Source of the DNA: Ilex aquifolium
Lineage: Eukaryota > Streptophyta > Magnoliopsida > Aquifoliales > Aquifoliaceae
Length of the DNA: 64,000 nt
Direction of reading: 5' to 3'
NCBI GenBank assembly: GCA_951799425.1
Contig: OX637391.1
Location: 49,013,069 to 49,077,068, forward strand
Shown: one piece after another, positions 22,140-34,434 of the stretch
Layout: every line of letters starts with the position of its first letter
Position numbering within the stretch: the first letter of the stretch is position 1
Position numbers and translations under genes: made by a program
Notes under the pieces: generated by a model
The model's input: only the letters and a program-made list of their open reading frames with translations
The model's database searches: none
Told to the model about the DNA's origin: nothing

Positions 22140-25100
22140 CTACTGCGCCTTACTTTTATGACAAAGTTGTGATATTTCCCCCACCGCTACATTTATTTCT
22201 TCTTCTCCTTTCATGTTTTCTCTTACTTCTCTTGCTTTTCTCCTCATATCTTCCCCTTTGTTGTCTACTATCACATCTTTTATCACCTTGGCTACCTCTT
22301 CTCTATGAAGCTTCTCGCAGTAATCCCTCCTAACCTCCATTCCTAAACCAATGTCAACCACCAACCTAGCATTTAAAGGTTGGTCATAGTGCATGGGAAT
22401 GGCTATGATCGGGACACCAAACTCAATGCTTTCCATTACTGAATTCCATCCACAGTGACTCACAAACCCACCAATACTTGAATGCGTTAGAATTTTTGCC
22501 TGTGGGGCCCATCCATTGATAATCATACCTCTGTCTCTCACTCTCTCAAGAAACCCCTTGGGTAGTGACTCTTCAACCTTAGTTTCGTCTCCCACTGGAA
22601 ACCTAATGACCCATACGAAGTTAACTGTCACACCCCCACCCCGGATCACATAGGGTGGGCGGCGGACCGGCCACCAAGGTCTTAACCAACCAACCCTATG
22701 CATAATAAATGCAAAATACAGCGGAAGACAAGTAATAAAGTGATCCAATCCATTGACTTAATGAATAACAAAGGAATAAACTAAACATTACCAATATCAT
22801 TATTAAATTCATGTAAAATAATAATTAAACCGTAAAGTTCACTACTCTAAGCATAAGCAACATTGTTCCCAAAATAATTAAATATTTGTCTCAAAATTAT
22901 AAAGACTTTTATTCCTGAAGACCTACAATAAAATAAATCTGCAAGTTCTCTAATCCCTTGTATATCAGCAGACTTACTCTTTACCATGATCCTCTCCTGA
23001 AAAATGTTATATGTTTGGGTGAGCACAATTGCCCGTGAATAGCAACCACCTCTAATGAGGTGTGAAAATAAATCTCACAGTTTATATACAAAAATAAACT
23101 TTGATACATACATAAGTACAACAAATTGTACCCCAATCACCCACTCATTTTCACAAATAACTTTATAAATGAAAAGACATTTATAACCCAAACCCACTCA
23201 TTTTCACAAATAACTTTATAAATGAAAAGACATTTATAACTCAAAATACTCACACACAAATTTAGTCACAAATACATTTGTCAAATCATGTTTGTTACCA
23301 CTAGCTTGGTAACTGACCCCATCTCTTGTCATCACTAGCCTGATGATTGGTCTCATCCCTTGTCATCACTAGCCTAATGACTGGCCCCTATGTGCACATC
23401 CCTATACCGACCACCCCGGTATACAATTTCGTTACCATTTAGACTTGGTAACCCAGTCCCCGTCTCATAAACATGATTTTCACACACACACCAAAACTGT
23501 AGTTTTAGTCCCAATGCACACAAAATTTCTCTTTCATCACCAAAACGATGATATAAAATCATCCCACAAATTTCCAAAAATTCACATGTATAAAAATTCA
23601 CAATTGCAAAACATTTAATTGCAACCCCATACATCAACACATATATCATATATATGAAAATCTACACGCACGTACGCACCCACACATTTAATATAGAAAA
23701 TCATCTCAAAAGAAGTAGTAAACTACTCACCTTGATTCCCAAATTTCAATTCAAAACACTCTTTCTCAACCTCAATGCAATCACCACTTAATCCAAAATA
23801 ACATACAACAATCAATCTCTATTCATAACTTCGTCGTTTCGCAATTCTATATTTAATTTTTATACTTCCTACCCATTAATATATACTTAATATATCTTTT
23901 ACATATAAATATTCTTTCTAATACGAGGTAATAAGGTATGGAAGTATTCTGGGATGTTCAGAAAAAGTTTCTAAAGTTTTGGGGTCAAATCATAATTTTT
24001 GAAACTTTTGGGGTCAAAGTGTAATTTCTTTGAAAAACAAATTTTCTGTTTTCGGGACTGCCATAAATTTTCCAGAATTCTATTCTTACAACTTACCAAG
24101 TAAAACAGTGGTTAAAATTAAGTTTAGAAGAATATAAGGATAAAAGTAAAATTATTTGAAACTAAAGGGGAACTTTTTATAATTTCTGAATTTTGTCTTC
24201 TTCAACCAACGAAAATCCCAATTCCATTCTCCACAAGTTAAATTCATTTCTTTTTTTTTTCAACCTATTGATGAAACTCTATTAAATCTCAAACAACTAC
24301 ATATCTCAATTTAATATAATAATTTCAAGAATCAATAACGTACCATGAGACCCATAATATATATGTATATGTGTGTGATTACATTAACATTGCTAAGTTC
24401 TAGCCCATTTGCTATCTCTTCCATATCTTCCTTTGACAGAAAATATTCACTTCCAAAAGATACAAACACGGTCGAAGAGTGATTCTTCTTTGCAAGCCAT
24501 TCAATGACCTCCAAATGTTGATCTTTGCTAATAGGGTGTTGAACGAGTGGGCCAACAGGAATAACTTTCTTCTTCATTAACGAGGAGAAATAATCCATAT
24601 ACTTTCTCTCAATTTCACTAGAACTTTTGATCAAAATGAAGTTACAGGATTTAGAAGGGCTTTCGAGCTCACGATCATTCTGTTGACTATCACTTGATGA
24701 AGATTTAAGAAAACGATCCATCTTTGCTAACTCAAAATCTCGAAGACAAAGGGCAGGGAAAGGAAATTCGACATTGGGAGACATGTAAAGATGAGTGAAG
24801 AAGGAACAGGTGGCTGCGCTGGAAGTTAGAAATTTAGCAACTGGAATATTATGTGTTGAAGCTATTGTTTCAGGCCATGACTCGATAAGATCATATATAA
24901 GCAAGTCAGGCTTTAGGGTCATGAGGATGTTGGAGAAGCTCGGACTTGCCATTTCAAAGGCCTTACTTAGGATGGGATTGAGATGAACGGGGAGGCCATT
25001 GGTAGTGTGGTAATGAGGAGGAAGCTCAGGCAAGGAGGGTAGATGGAGTTCCACTGTTCGTACTGAGAGAGATTGATTCTCTAATTCGATAATTCTTTCC

Positions 25101-25250
25101 TTAATGGAAGTGAGATTGATAGGTGTTGAACAAAGATATACTTGAAAGTTTCTCTTTGCGAGTTTTTTGGCTAGCTCAAAGAAGGGAGAGATGTGACCAT
25201 GAGCCAACCATGGAAGCATAAGAACACTGAAACTGGTCTGTTGGGTGCCC

Positions 25251-25252
<2 letters not shown>
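22140..25252 (-). pseudogene. UGT94-like glycosyltransferase split by a solo LTR
   Basis: Family 1 UDP-sugar glycosyltransferase, cytosolic. Its closest look is to UGT94-type enzymes that add a sugar to the sugar of a flavonoid or terpenoid glycoside. The N-terminal half is 24384-25252 and the C-terminal half 22140-22625. Together they amount to 450 codons including stop, the family's normal single-exon length. Visible features are the catalytic His in AHGHISPF (H20), the partner Asp in PDLLIYD (D121), a FVSFGSE motif, and a full 44-residue PSPG box from WAPQAKILTHSS through HCGWNS and GVPIIAIP to the final DQ. The start is the ATG at 25252, directly below a (GA)n leader; an in-frame upstream extension is untranslated. 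The only break is the LTR at 22626-24383 with its 5-bp duplication TTAAC. Both halves are otherwise open, so inactivation looks recent. Splicing across the LTR cannot be excluded. Confidence 0.85.
22626..24383 (+). mobile_element. solo LTR, Ty3/gypsy (Tekay/Del-like), fossil
   Basis: It begins TGTCACACCCCCACC, a start common in Tekay/Del chromovirus LTRs, and ends ATTACA. It is flanked on both sides by TTAAC (22621-22625 and 24384-24388). Length is 1758 bp. No internal coding region is present, so it is a solo LTR left after recombination between two LTRs. Perfect flanks suggest a young insertion. A 50-bp direct repeat (CCCACTCATTTTCACAAATAAC unit) lies at about 23142-23245. Orientation is inferred from the start motif only. 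Confidence 0.8.
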
Positions 25253-25285
<33 letters not shown>

Positions 25286-25483
25286 CCTCTGTGTGTGTGA
25301 ACTAAGGCTCTGCAGCGAGAGCGATGATTTAATGAATGAATAATGGGTGTGGAATATAATAATGATATGGGGAGGTAAACAAGATGGAAACGATGTCGAT
25401 GAGACGTGAGCAATGACAACCAAGGGTTGAAAACACATTTTTTTTTAATCTGCTGCTACTTTTATGATATCATGTATATATTT

Positions 25484-25617
25484 ATATCTATGTATTTATC
25501 TATCTATCTATTCATATCTATATCTATATCTATATCTATATCTATATCTATATCTATATATATATATTTCCACACAAATAAACAATATGAATATCTATAT
25601 CTATATCTATATCTATA
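25484..25617. repeat. (ATCTAT)n microsatellite
   Basis: Long imperfect ATCTAT hexamer array with an ATAT break and a non-repeat gap of about 25 bases near 25567-25590. It lies about 230 bases upstream of the glycosyltransferase start codon. Frames read in it are spurious. Confidence 0.9.
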
Positions 25618-26807
25618 CAAAATTTACTCTTAGTAAAATCCGTATAAACAATTCATTTGGCTGCTCTATTTACTTTCCTCATTAACTAATTTATTTATCT
25701 TCCTCATAAATTTTGCTCTTTTGGTTTCTCTAACTATTTTATTTTGCCTCTTCATTGACTCTTGCCCAATGTGAAATCATGTTTGATGTCATCTCTTATC
25801 AACACCAACTCTCAAGTTCCTTCTCTCCGGATTGTTCCCTTTCTTCTCCATGTCTCTCTAGAATGCTCCAGGGCTACCAATTGTTTCTTTCCAAACAAAA
25901 ATCCTCTAAATTGTTGTTGATAAGAGATGGGTATTGAGAAGCTTCCTCACCGTTTTCCCTATTGTTTCGGTTGGCCCCACCCTTGAAGTAGGCAAAACAA
26001 TTATATGGGATTTTCTGTTAATTACCTTGGCAGGAAGCTTGCAGGGTAATAATAAATTATCCTGATAATTTTCTTTTTTTTTAATTACAAACTCTTTGAT
26101 CACTATACCAAAAAATTGATGGTTGCTTTGTTGATATTAGGGACTCCAACCATCATTTTGTAGAATCGACAAAATTCTTCCTTCAAAAGTTCACGTTGAC
26201 ATGGTCGCATAGAAAAAATGAGTGCTCAGTTACTGTTAAATATAATTTTTCACTTGCGCAGACGTTTATCTAATTTTTTCTAACTGTGACTTCTATTAAT
26301 ATAGTTGGGACTTCTGATTAGATATTGAAGGAATATAGAGGATGAAAAGGAATTATTTGCAACAAATTCAATGTCTTATGAGAAAGCAAATAATAAAAAT
26401 GTTCCAATTAAATTAAGACCGCACTAGAAGAGAATTATATCGTATACTAATATTTCATACGTGAGTTAAAATATTGACACAATTGTCCGGTCAATAATTA
26501 AGCTTTACTCATTCAAATAATTTTTATAAGATTTTTTTGACTAACTGGTTATTAGAATTCACTAATATGAGACTGATTCTGGAAAAACAATATGATTGAC
26601 ATACATTTAAATTGGTCATATGTAGGCACAATTTGAATACTAGAGTGTTTATATTTGTTTAGGTAAAGAAGAGTAGATTAAATATGGTACTCAAAATTGA
26701 AACCATTGGTGGATTTGACAAAATTTATTGAATTTGTAATTAAACTTCTTTGAGTTGTTGGAATCGAGTTTCAGGAATGGAAGAAGAAAAGAACATAAAA
26801 GAAAGAA
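25618..26807. other. intergenic, no gene seen
   Basis: AT-rich sequence with only short frames. Nothing recognised. Confidence 0.5.
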
Positions 26808-26950
26808 CACTACAAGAATTAGGGTCTTTTGAGACAAGTTTTTTCTGACGGCAGTGTCCATCGTAACAAAAAAAAGTGCGTTTTGGAGAAAAAAAAAATT
26901 GTGACAATAGTGCTGCCATAAAAAATTTATTTATTACCGTAAATACTATT
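26808..26950. mobile_element. CACTA-type terminus, possibly truncated
   Basis: CACTACAAGAATTAGGG at 26808 matches a plant CACTA terminal repeat, and the next 130 bases contain GACGGCAGTGTCC and GTGACAATAGTGC motifs like CACTA subterminal repeats. No matching CTTGTAGTG end was found to the right in the window, so the element is truncated or very long. Confidence 0.45.
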
Positions 26951-27497
26951 TGAGATGGGTCATTACCACCACGTCAAAAATAAGTATAAAACATTAACCA
27001 GAGTTGTGCCATTAACAATGAGCAGAATAGTGTTGGCCGAGTTTTTTGGTGTTCAAAATGATGATTTGGAAAAAGCATGTGTCATGTGTGGATCTAGCAA
27101 AAATAAGTATAATAGTCTATGTTTAGAGAAAAAAATATATAATAATAAGTTCAAACTGTTAATTTATAGACAAATTTGATCTAACAAAATTAAGTCATCA
27201 TCATTGTACTCTATTTTTTCAAAGAGAAATAATATTAAAACTTAAAATTCTGATCTAATAATTTGATCACATGTTGCAGTTGACATAACTTAATTAATAA
27301 TATTTTTGCTACCATAATTAGAATTTTTTACTGGGATAGTAATACATATTACATCATTAGGTCAAAATTAATATATCATATTTTTATACCCCAATACCAT
27401 CACCTAAACACTTAAAACAATCACTAACTCGTTACTTTCTCTCTATGTTTCGAGCACTCAAAATATTAAGTTTTCTAATTAAGGTAATAAATATATA

Positions 27498-28487
27498 TCT
27501 ATACTAATAATAAAAGTATCTTAACATGAGAAACTTTTGATTTTCTATTTTACCTTTTTAAAGAATTGCAAAGACCACTCTATCATTTTACAATTAAATA
27601 TCTAAATTATCTCCATATTCTTATGTATTTAAATCTCCAAATTACCTCTAATATCTCTTTTATTATCTATTCTCTATGTATAAATATTAGTTTCTATGAA
27701 ATTTTTTGATTGACTATATTATCCTTAAAAAATATTCATCATTATATTTTCAATAAAATATTCAAAAAACCTTCAAAAAAATCCATCAATCTAATATTAC
27801 TTATCTCATACAAAGATAACATTATGCTTACATATTTGTATTTTATTTTTCATTGAAAAGTTTAACCCTTTCATTTCTAAGATAAAAAATAATCGTATAT
27901 ATAGTTTTTAAAAATCAATTTATGTTATATAAGTATAATTCTTCAATCATAATAAAATTTTAAGTTGTATTAAGATTTTATGTAAAATTAAAAATAGATT
28001 GTGGTGTTAATAAGTAAAACTTGAATTTTTTAGAATTTTAATAAATTATATTATAGAGTAGTATATTAAATCTTATCACAATTGACCAAACTAATTCCTA
28101 ATTAAAGTAAGGTTCAAATATGATTAGTATATTGACAATTACTTTTATTTTATTCAAGTAGTTATAAGTAGAATACTAATCAAATGAATTTCAAAAAAAA
28201 TTAATTTCTCAAACACTATTAAAAAATAATCTCAATCACAAAATTCTAAAAAAAATAAAACTTTAACTATTTCTTTTTTTTTTTTGTATCTTTCTTGTTA
28301 TAGTTAGAATAATGAATTTTGGGTACGTACAAAATTTTGATAATTCTATAATAGAATAAAACAATAAAAAATTAAGTTTGATAAATATGAGATGATATTT
28401 AATTCAGATACACATATACTTAATATGTTTTATCAATTTTTGCGTATAAAAATTATTCACATGCAATGCACGTGGTGCATTGCTAGT
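27498..28487 (+). mobile_element. non-autonomous Helitron, about 990 bp
   Basis: The 5' end TCTATACTAATAATAAAAG is preceded by A. The 3' end has the hairpin ATGCACGTGGTGCAT followed by TGCTAGT and then T. This is the canonical Helitron pattern (TC start, hairpin, CTAGT end, insertion between A and T, no target duplication). The interior is extremely AT-rich and non-coding, with no Rep/helicase gene. Confidence 0.85.
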
Positions 28488-28848
28488 TATATATTAAAGG
28501 TAGATTCTTTTTTACTTCAATGTTTTTTCTTAGAATATATTATTTATATTACCTTTAAGAATTACTTCTGCAAAAAGAAGTTTCCAAAGATTAAAATAGA
28601 TAAAATTCTGCCTCAAATTGATTGTATTATAAAAAAGATTAAGTAAATAAATTATGTTACCAAAAAACTTAATATAAAATTAGTAATTTTGTACTAAAAA
28701 AAAAAATTCACTTAGATTTATTGATTTAGGCCTCTAAATATCTCGAGTCAGCCCTAACTTAACTAGAACTCAAAATGGTTCACGTTCAACGCATATGTGC
28801 ACATATTATTATATATACAAGACAAGGCGTTGCAATAAGCTTTTATTA

Positions 28849-29432
28849 GAGCATCTACGACAAGGTTTTTGTATTTTAACTATCCAAAAGTTCATTTTTT
28901 CTATTTTAGATACTCACTTTTCAATACACACTAACACATTATCTATACTTTTAACTACTTCTTTTAAATATTACTTTTCATTATTTTTTATTTATTTTAT
29001 TTTCAACAATTAAATTTCTTGAGTGACTATTTTTTTTTAACTATCATTTTTTAATGGCTATTGAAAAAATTGTAAAATATTGTCAAGATATTATAAAATA
29101 TCAAAATATTTAAAATATTTGAAACATTTAATTAAAGAGCATTTTTTTGTATTTCTCATTTTCTTATTAAAAATATGAAAATTTTAAATAGGAGCAGAGA
29201 GAAAGAATATTATAAATATTCAATATTATAAAATATTGAATATCTAAATAGTAAAGTATTATAAAATATTATTTTAAAGACAAGTAAAGAGAGAATATAT
29301 TATAAACTATTACATGATGCTACAATGACACTCTAAATATAGAGTGTCACTACAGCAAAATTGTATTTTACCTACTCTTGTCACTGTAGCAAAATTATAT
29401 TTTACATACTCTGGACATTTTCTATTGGAGAC
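28849..29432. mobile_element. AT-rich MITE-like element
   Basis: The left end GAGCATCTACGACAAGG and the inverted right end GAGTCTCCAATAGAAAATG resemble the GAGCATCTCCAA-type termini of a common plant MITE group. Two near-direct units (cac tacagcaaaattgtattttac and cac tgtagcaaaattatattttac) lie near 29347-29410. No clear target duplication is seen, so the ends are tentative. Confidence 0.35.
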
Positions 29433-29639
29433 TCATTTTTATCTCTTTTTTTCGGAAAATATAAATTCAGTTGATCAAAAAAGAGAAGAAAAAGGGAATG
29501 ACCCTTACAAAAACCAAATGGGCCATTCTAGAACCATGACAAAAACCCAAACAAGCCATGAGAAAAGAATGATGGTCATGCAAACACAAGAACATAAGAA
29601 GTGCCTAGGAGAAAGAATTTAGTAGGAAGTGGAGGCCTT

Positions 29640-30880
29640 GAGCTTAAACTTCCATCTAAATTCCTCACCATATATCCAAACAATCATAGAAAATAGAAAA
29701 AGCCATATTAACATGTGTTGCAGGTTCATTGGGGATGCCTAACTTCACCACTCTCATACTGTGAGCAGTCAGAGTGTTAAGAGAAATCACCAAGGCAACA
29801 ATGGATAGCACCAAAGGGACAACACAAAATGGTTGCCAAACAAACCCACCAGCGAGCATAATATTGTTCCAAACTCTTGATGAATAAGTGCACTCAAAGA
29901 ACAAGTGGGGATACGTCTCATATGCAGCTCTGCAAAGCATACAATTAGTGCCCAAGTGGGCTGCATAAGATTGAATTCTATCAAGGGTACTCAGTCTGGA
30001 CCTTACAGCTAACCAAAGGATAAAACCCATTCTAGGGACAACATTCTCAAACCAGACAAGCTTATACCATGGAACTGGAGAACTTCTCTGTCTAATATGC
30101 TCACAAGCTGAGGAAGTGGAGAAATTTGAATTAGAAGAGAGAATCCAGTTGACCTTGTCCTCAGTGGAAGGGTTGGGAGAATATAAGGGCATTGCACTGG
30201 TAATAGCGTGAGAGGAAGAGGAGATAGAAGGTGGTCATTACCATTGGCCATTGACAATGATTCTTTTAACAAGAGACTCTTTTGGTAGTCCATTGTCTTC
30301 GAGAAAATCAGCTCTACATATAAACATCAAGGGGCCAAGAGGGTGCCAATTGTCATACCAAAGCATAGTACCTTCACCATTTCCAATTTTGTGGACCATT
30401 AGTGGCCTAATAGTCCCTCTTAACTTCAACAAATTCTGCCAATTCCAAGAGCTAGACTGAGTGGCCTTTACATCCCAGAAGTTTCTCATCTTCAGGTGGT
30501 AAGTATGCACCCACTTCTCCCACAGATTATGTTTGTCATTAAAGAGTTTCCAAATGTATTTCATCATCAAGGCAACGTTACACTCCTTGACTCTTTTAAT
30601 TCTCAATCCTCCTTCTTCCTTGGGTTTGCAAATATCCTCCCAAGAGACTTTAACCCTTGAACTGTTCAACTCTGTACCTTTCCACAAAAAATTTCTCATA
30701 AGTTGCTCAAGCCTTTCAATAACTTGTTGAGGAAGATTAAGATGAGAGGACCAATAGATTTGAATACTACATAGAACAGATTTGACAAGGAGAAACCTCC
30801 CAGCATAGGAGTGGGATCTATTGGTCCAAGTGGATCCTTGGGTTGGCACTAAAGAAGGACTGTTCCACTGAAGTTTCATT
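29640..30880 (-). mobile_element. L1-type LINE fragment (end of reverse transcriptase and zinc-binding region)
   Basis: The - strand encodes SYAGRFLLVKSVLCSIQIYW, then MRNFLWKG, then KPKEEGGLRIKRVKECN, the conserved order downstream of plant LINE reverse transcriptases. Next come the zinc-binding part (PRMGFILWLAVRSRLSTLDR, CMLCRAAYETYPHLFFECTY). The two parts are in different frames and no poly(A) tail or target duplication is seen, so it is a dead internal fragment. The sequence from 30880 to 31230 is not recognised. Confidence 0.8.
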
Positions 30881-31242
30881 CCGTTTTGTCAGGGGCTCCC
30901 CAAAACTCTTTCTATTGCGATTTGAACCTTCATCTGGAAAGGTTCATCTCCCTCTCATCAAACCCTCCAAAATGAGATTTTGTGTCCATCTTGCATTATT
31001 CATTTTGCTACTTTCCCGAACATGTTTTTTATTTTCAGTACACCATTCCATGCGGGGGAGGCAAGGCAATTGATTTGGGTTTCCAGTTGTTAGGTCCCTA
31101 GGGTGTCTTAATTTCTTCTACGCATAAGCCCTTATAGTTCACCATGAAATTCCTCTCCAGTTTGGCTAGGAATTATTCTCTCTACTCTTCCCAAGTTCTA
31201 GTCCACCCCTTTTCTAGAGGTGAAAATTTGTCCCAATTAATT

Positions 31243-31477
31243 GAGTAAATATTGGATATTACAGTTACACTACGTTATCACGCTGACACAGTGTCACCGT
31301 CTGATAATAAATCAACAAGTGGACAAATGAATCCCGCATAGGATAGTTATTGCATAATATGGCTAAGTAGTTATTTAATTATGTGGGATCCACTTGCTCG
31401 CTTGTTGTCTTATTATTAGTATGTTATATCATGTCAGTGTGATGACGTCGTGTTACCGTGCCATGCAATATTTACTC
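31243..31477. mobile_element. foldback MITE, 235 bp
   Basis: The left arm starts GAGTAAATATTGGA and contains GTTACAC..CACGCTGACA..TCAACAAGTGGA. The right arm read inverted gives GAGTAAATATTGCATGG with the same following motifs. AATTAA occurs next to both ends and may be the target duplication. Confidence 0.7.
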
Positions 31478-31506
31478 CAATTAAGGATAAAGTTTTTTCT
31501 TCTCTT

Positions 31507-31546
31507 CCCCCCCCCCCCCCCCCCCCAACAACACACACACACACAA
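31507..31546. repeat. poly(C) run followed by (CA)n
   Basis: Twenty C residues, then ACAACA and about nine CA units. The length is uncertain from sequence data of this kind. Confidence 0.85.
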
Positions 31547-32433
31547 GTAGATTGGGGAAATCAATGTGTTTTTGGCAGTGATAGAAGTTGAAATGTTCCG
31601 AGGTCTACTTAAAATTATTAAAATTTTGAAATATTTTAGAATTTACCCCATCGAAAAGTTTTAAAGAAATATTGGGATAGCTTTGTCTTTTAGAAAAAGG
31701 GAATTCTTTCATAAATTAAAGAATGAGGCTTAATATGTCTATATTTGAAAATTTTCGACTATGAATTTTTATTTGGATTGAATTATTTCGATTAGTTGGA
31801 ACTACAAGAAATCTCTTCTAATATATTATTTTGTTCATATAAACAAGTTTTGTTTTAATAGACGTGTGTTATATTAAATTTTTTTTTCCTGAATTGTTTC
31901 TAATTTTTTTATGTTTATTTCCGTCATTTATGACTCTCATAAATTTTTTTGGTAAATATTCGATGATAAAGTATCGAATTTAACACATTTTACTTTGGCA
32001 GAATAATGTTTTGTTAGGTTTTATGAATAAATTTACGGTACCTTTTGGGTAAGTAAACTAAATGTATATCAAAAGTAGATATTACAATACAGCTAATAAC
32101 TTTATGTAACATTAAATTATTGATTAGTTTTAGGTTATCCCCATTGAAAAAAAAAAAAAAATACCCCTTCTTCTGCCCCTAGGTTTGATAACATAATTTG
32201 GGAGGTGGAGGTAATGGCTTGGACTAGGGGGCTCCACCAGGCCTTTGACAGTGTTTTTGACTTCCAACCAGGAAGTCTCCCTTGGATAGTCAAAATGATC
32301 TTGAATTTTCTCTTGTACAAGAGGGAATTCCTATGTACTTCTCAAGGTTTTTTGTGAGGTTGAATCCATTCTTGTTGCATATATTTAGGGCAGAATGTTT
32401 ACTGCTATGGGGGTGATACCAAAATCCTTCTCC
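31547..32433. other. intergenic, no gene seen
   Basis: AT-rich sequence. From 32160 to 32420 composition is more balanced and gene-like after an A-run (32145-32160), but I find no domain in any frame. It could be the end of an old retroposon. Confidence 0.4.
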
Positions 32434-32655
32434 TTTTTTTTTTTTTTTTTTTTTTACGGTCAGAGGTGTTCGGACTAGTTTACGCGCACCTCGACTAATT
32501 TTCTCCCTGGTTCAGTCAAAGGCAGGTCATCTAGGCCGGCAATCGGGTGTTCATGAGAGATAAATCTCGCATAACCTAGACCCCAAAGAGTTGTCAAGAT
32601 TCGAAGTTAGGACATCTGAGTTTAGAGCTCATCTATGTCCTAGTCTTTGGCTAAA
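32434..32655 (-). mobile_element. SINE with poly(A) tail, better-preserved copy
   Basis: Read on the - strand, a CTTCGAATCTTG motif resembles a pol III B box about 45-60 bases after the 5' edge. The element then runs to AAATTAGTCGAGGTGCGCG and CACCTCTGACCGT and ends in a poly(A) tail (T-run 32434-32455). A diverged copy is at 14421-14620. Target duplications are not clear, so the 5' edge is approximate. Confidence 0.6.
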
Positions 32656-33295
32656 CTTATTTTTTGACCTGAAATAGCAGATCCAGTTACGCAACTCATG
32701 ATAATCATCACTATGCAAGAGCGTGGAAGTTGAAGATAAATTAGATCCAGTTCGTGAAGAACATTTCTTGTCTTTGGAAATAGGGATGAGATCACCTCAA
32801 TGGACTTAATCATACAGAGATGTTTTAGAGCTTGTTTCCTGAGTTTGGGCATATGGAGAGGTTGAGATAAATCTTCGCATGTATGCGAGCTTTTAGTTCA
32901 TGTATGCTATTGCATCTATTTTATAACATTGGGGGTGCAATTTGAGAATTCAATTCTTTAAGGGTGTAAATTGAGAATTGAAATATCTTTTAAGGTGCAA
33001 AGTGAAATTAGTCTTACAAAATTGTTGAAAAGTTTAATACGAATTCAATTTCAACAAATTTCGTACTATAGAAAACGTCAAATACCAGTTTTGAGAAATG
33101 ATAAAGTGGATATGTATTAAAAAAATTATTCTTTTTCAATATCTTTGTTTATAATGATAGAATTTTGTGTATTAAAAAGTCAAAAATATAATATACGACA
33201 TTGGCCAGAATTTTTATAAATAATATTTGACCCACGCCCACAAGACTAAAAATCCTAGTTCCGTCCTTGGGATATATTACTGTAAAATAGATATA
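32656..33295. other. intergenic with a three-unit 30-bp minisatellite
   Basis: Three units of about 30 bp (GGGTGCAATTTGAGAATT type) lie at 32932-33004. No gene is visible. Confidence 0.5.
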
Positions 33296-33870
33296 TCTAT
33301 ATAATAAAGTAGCTTACAATTCAAATCTCAAAAGATAAACAAAATGACTTTTACTTTTCGCGGTTGAGATCATTTTAAATTTTACTTTAAAATTAATCTA
33401 ACGGCTAATATTAACACCCTAAATTTAATAGGAAAAATTGGGCCCTAAGGGTGTGTTTGGAGTGATTTTTTAAAAATACTTCTAAAAATTATTTCTCATA
33501 AGTACTTTAAAAAAAATAATAGTATTTAAAACTGCTCTACTACTATCTCTACCACCACCGCTGTCGCCGCCATCACCACCACCACCCCCACAACCAGCAC
33601 TGCCACCACCATCGCCATCGTCTTCGCCGCCGCCGCCGTCGTCGTTGCCACCACTGCTACCACCGCCGTCGTTGCCGCCACCACCACCATCGCCGCCACC
33701 GTCGCCACTACCACCCCCATCACCGTCGCCGTCACCACCACCACCGCCCTCGCCGCCATCATTGCCACCACGGTCATTGCCACCCACCACAACCATCACC
33801 GTCTCCTAAATATGTTTATTATTTATCAATTTTTATTACATTGTGCTTTCAGGCACAGACAATAACTAGT
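33296..33870 (+). mobile_element. Helitron, unit 1 of a head-to-tail pair
   Basis: It starts TCTATATAATAAAGTAGC and ends with a GTGCTTTCAGGCAC hairpin followed by AATAACTAGT. The middle contains a CCTAAGGGTGTGTTTGG motif and a long CCACCG/GCCGCC trinucleotide tract (about 33545-33790) that produces glycine-rich and alanine-rich frames of no meaning. The second unit follows directly. Confidence 0.75.
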
Positions 33871-34434
33871 ATATATAATAAATTAGCTTACAATTCAAAT
33901 CTCAAAAGATAAACAAAATGACTTTTACTATTCGCGGTTGAGATCGCTTTAAATTTTACTTTAAAGTTAATATAACGGCTAATATTAACACCCTAAATTT
34001 AATAGGAAAAATAGGGCCCTAAGGGTGTGTTTGGAGTGATTTTTTAAAAATACTTCTAGAAATTATTTCTCATAAATACTTTAAAAAAAATAATAGTGTT
34101 TGAAACCGCTACACCACTACCTCTACCCCCACCACCACCGTCGTCGCCGCCGCCACCACCACCACCGCCACCACTGTCGCCACCACCGCCGTCGCCGCCA
34201 CCACCATCGCCGCCGTCATCCCCATCACCACAGTCATTGCCACCCACCACAACTATCACCATCTCTTACCACCACCACTGCCGCCCACCACCTCTCACCT
34301 CCACTACAAATCGATGCTTAAATTCTTTTATTTCTTCTCTATGTTTGTGATTTGATTTTGGATATGAATACAAATATGTTTATTGTTTACCATTTTTTAT
34401 TACACTGTGCCTGAATGCACATGCAATAACTAGT
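33871..34434 (+). mobile_element. Helitron, unit 2 of a head-to-tail pair
   Basis: It repeats unit 1 almost throughout (TATATAATAAATTAGC start, same internal order, trinucleotide tract at about 34110-34300) and ends with a GTGCCTGAATGCAC hairpin and AATAACTAGT. The leading TC of a normal 5' end is missing at the junction. The two units differ at many positions, so the pair is not a sequencing duplication. Confidence 0.75.

Noticed and set aside
24332-24383. Extension of the glycosyltransferase frame into the LTR
   Set aside because: These codons belong to the solo LTR; simple GT-AG use at the two LTR edges does not keep the frame.
29665-30192. Possible host zinc-binding protein on the - strand
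   Set aside because: Residue order matches the zinc-binding region downstream of LINE reverse transcriptases, so it is a LINE remnant.
33482-33799. Glycine-rich and alanine/valine-rich frames
   Set aside because: They translate GCC/ACC trinucleotide repeats inside a Helitron and are present in several frames at once.
34056-34350. Proline-rich and histidine-rich frames
   Set aside because: Same trinucleotide tract in the second Helitron unit.
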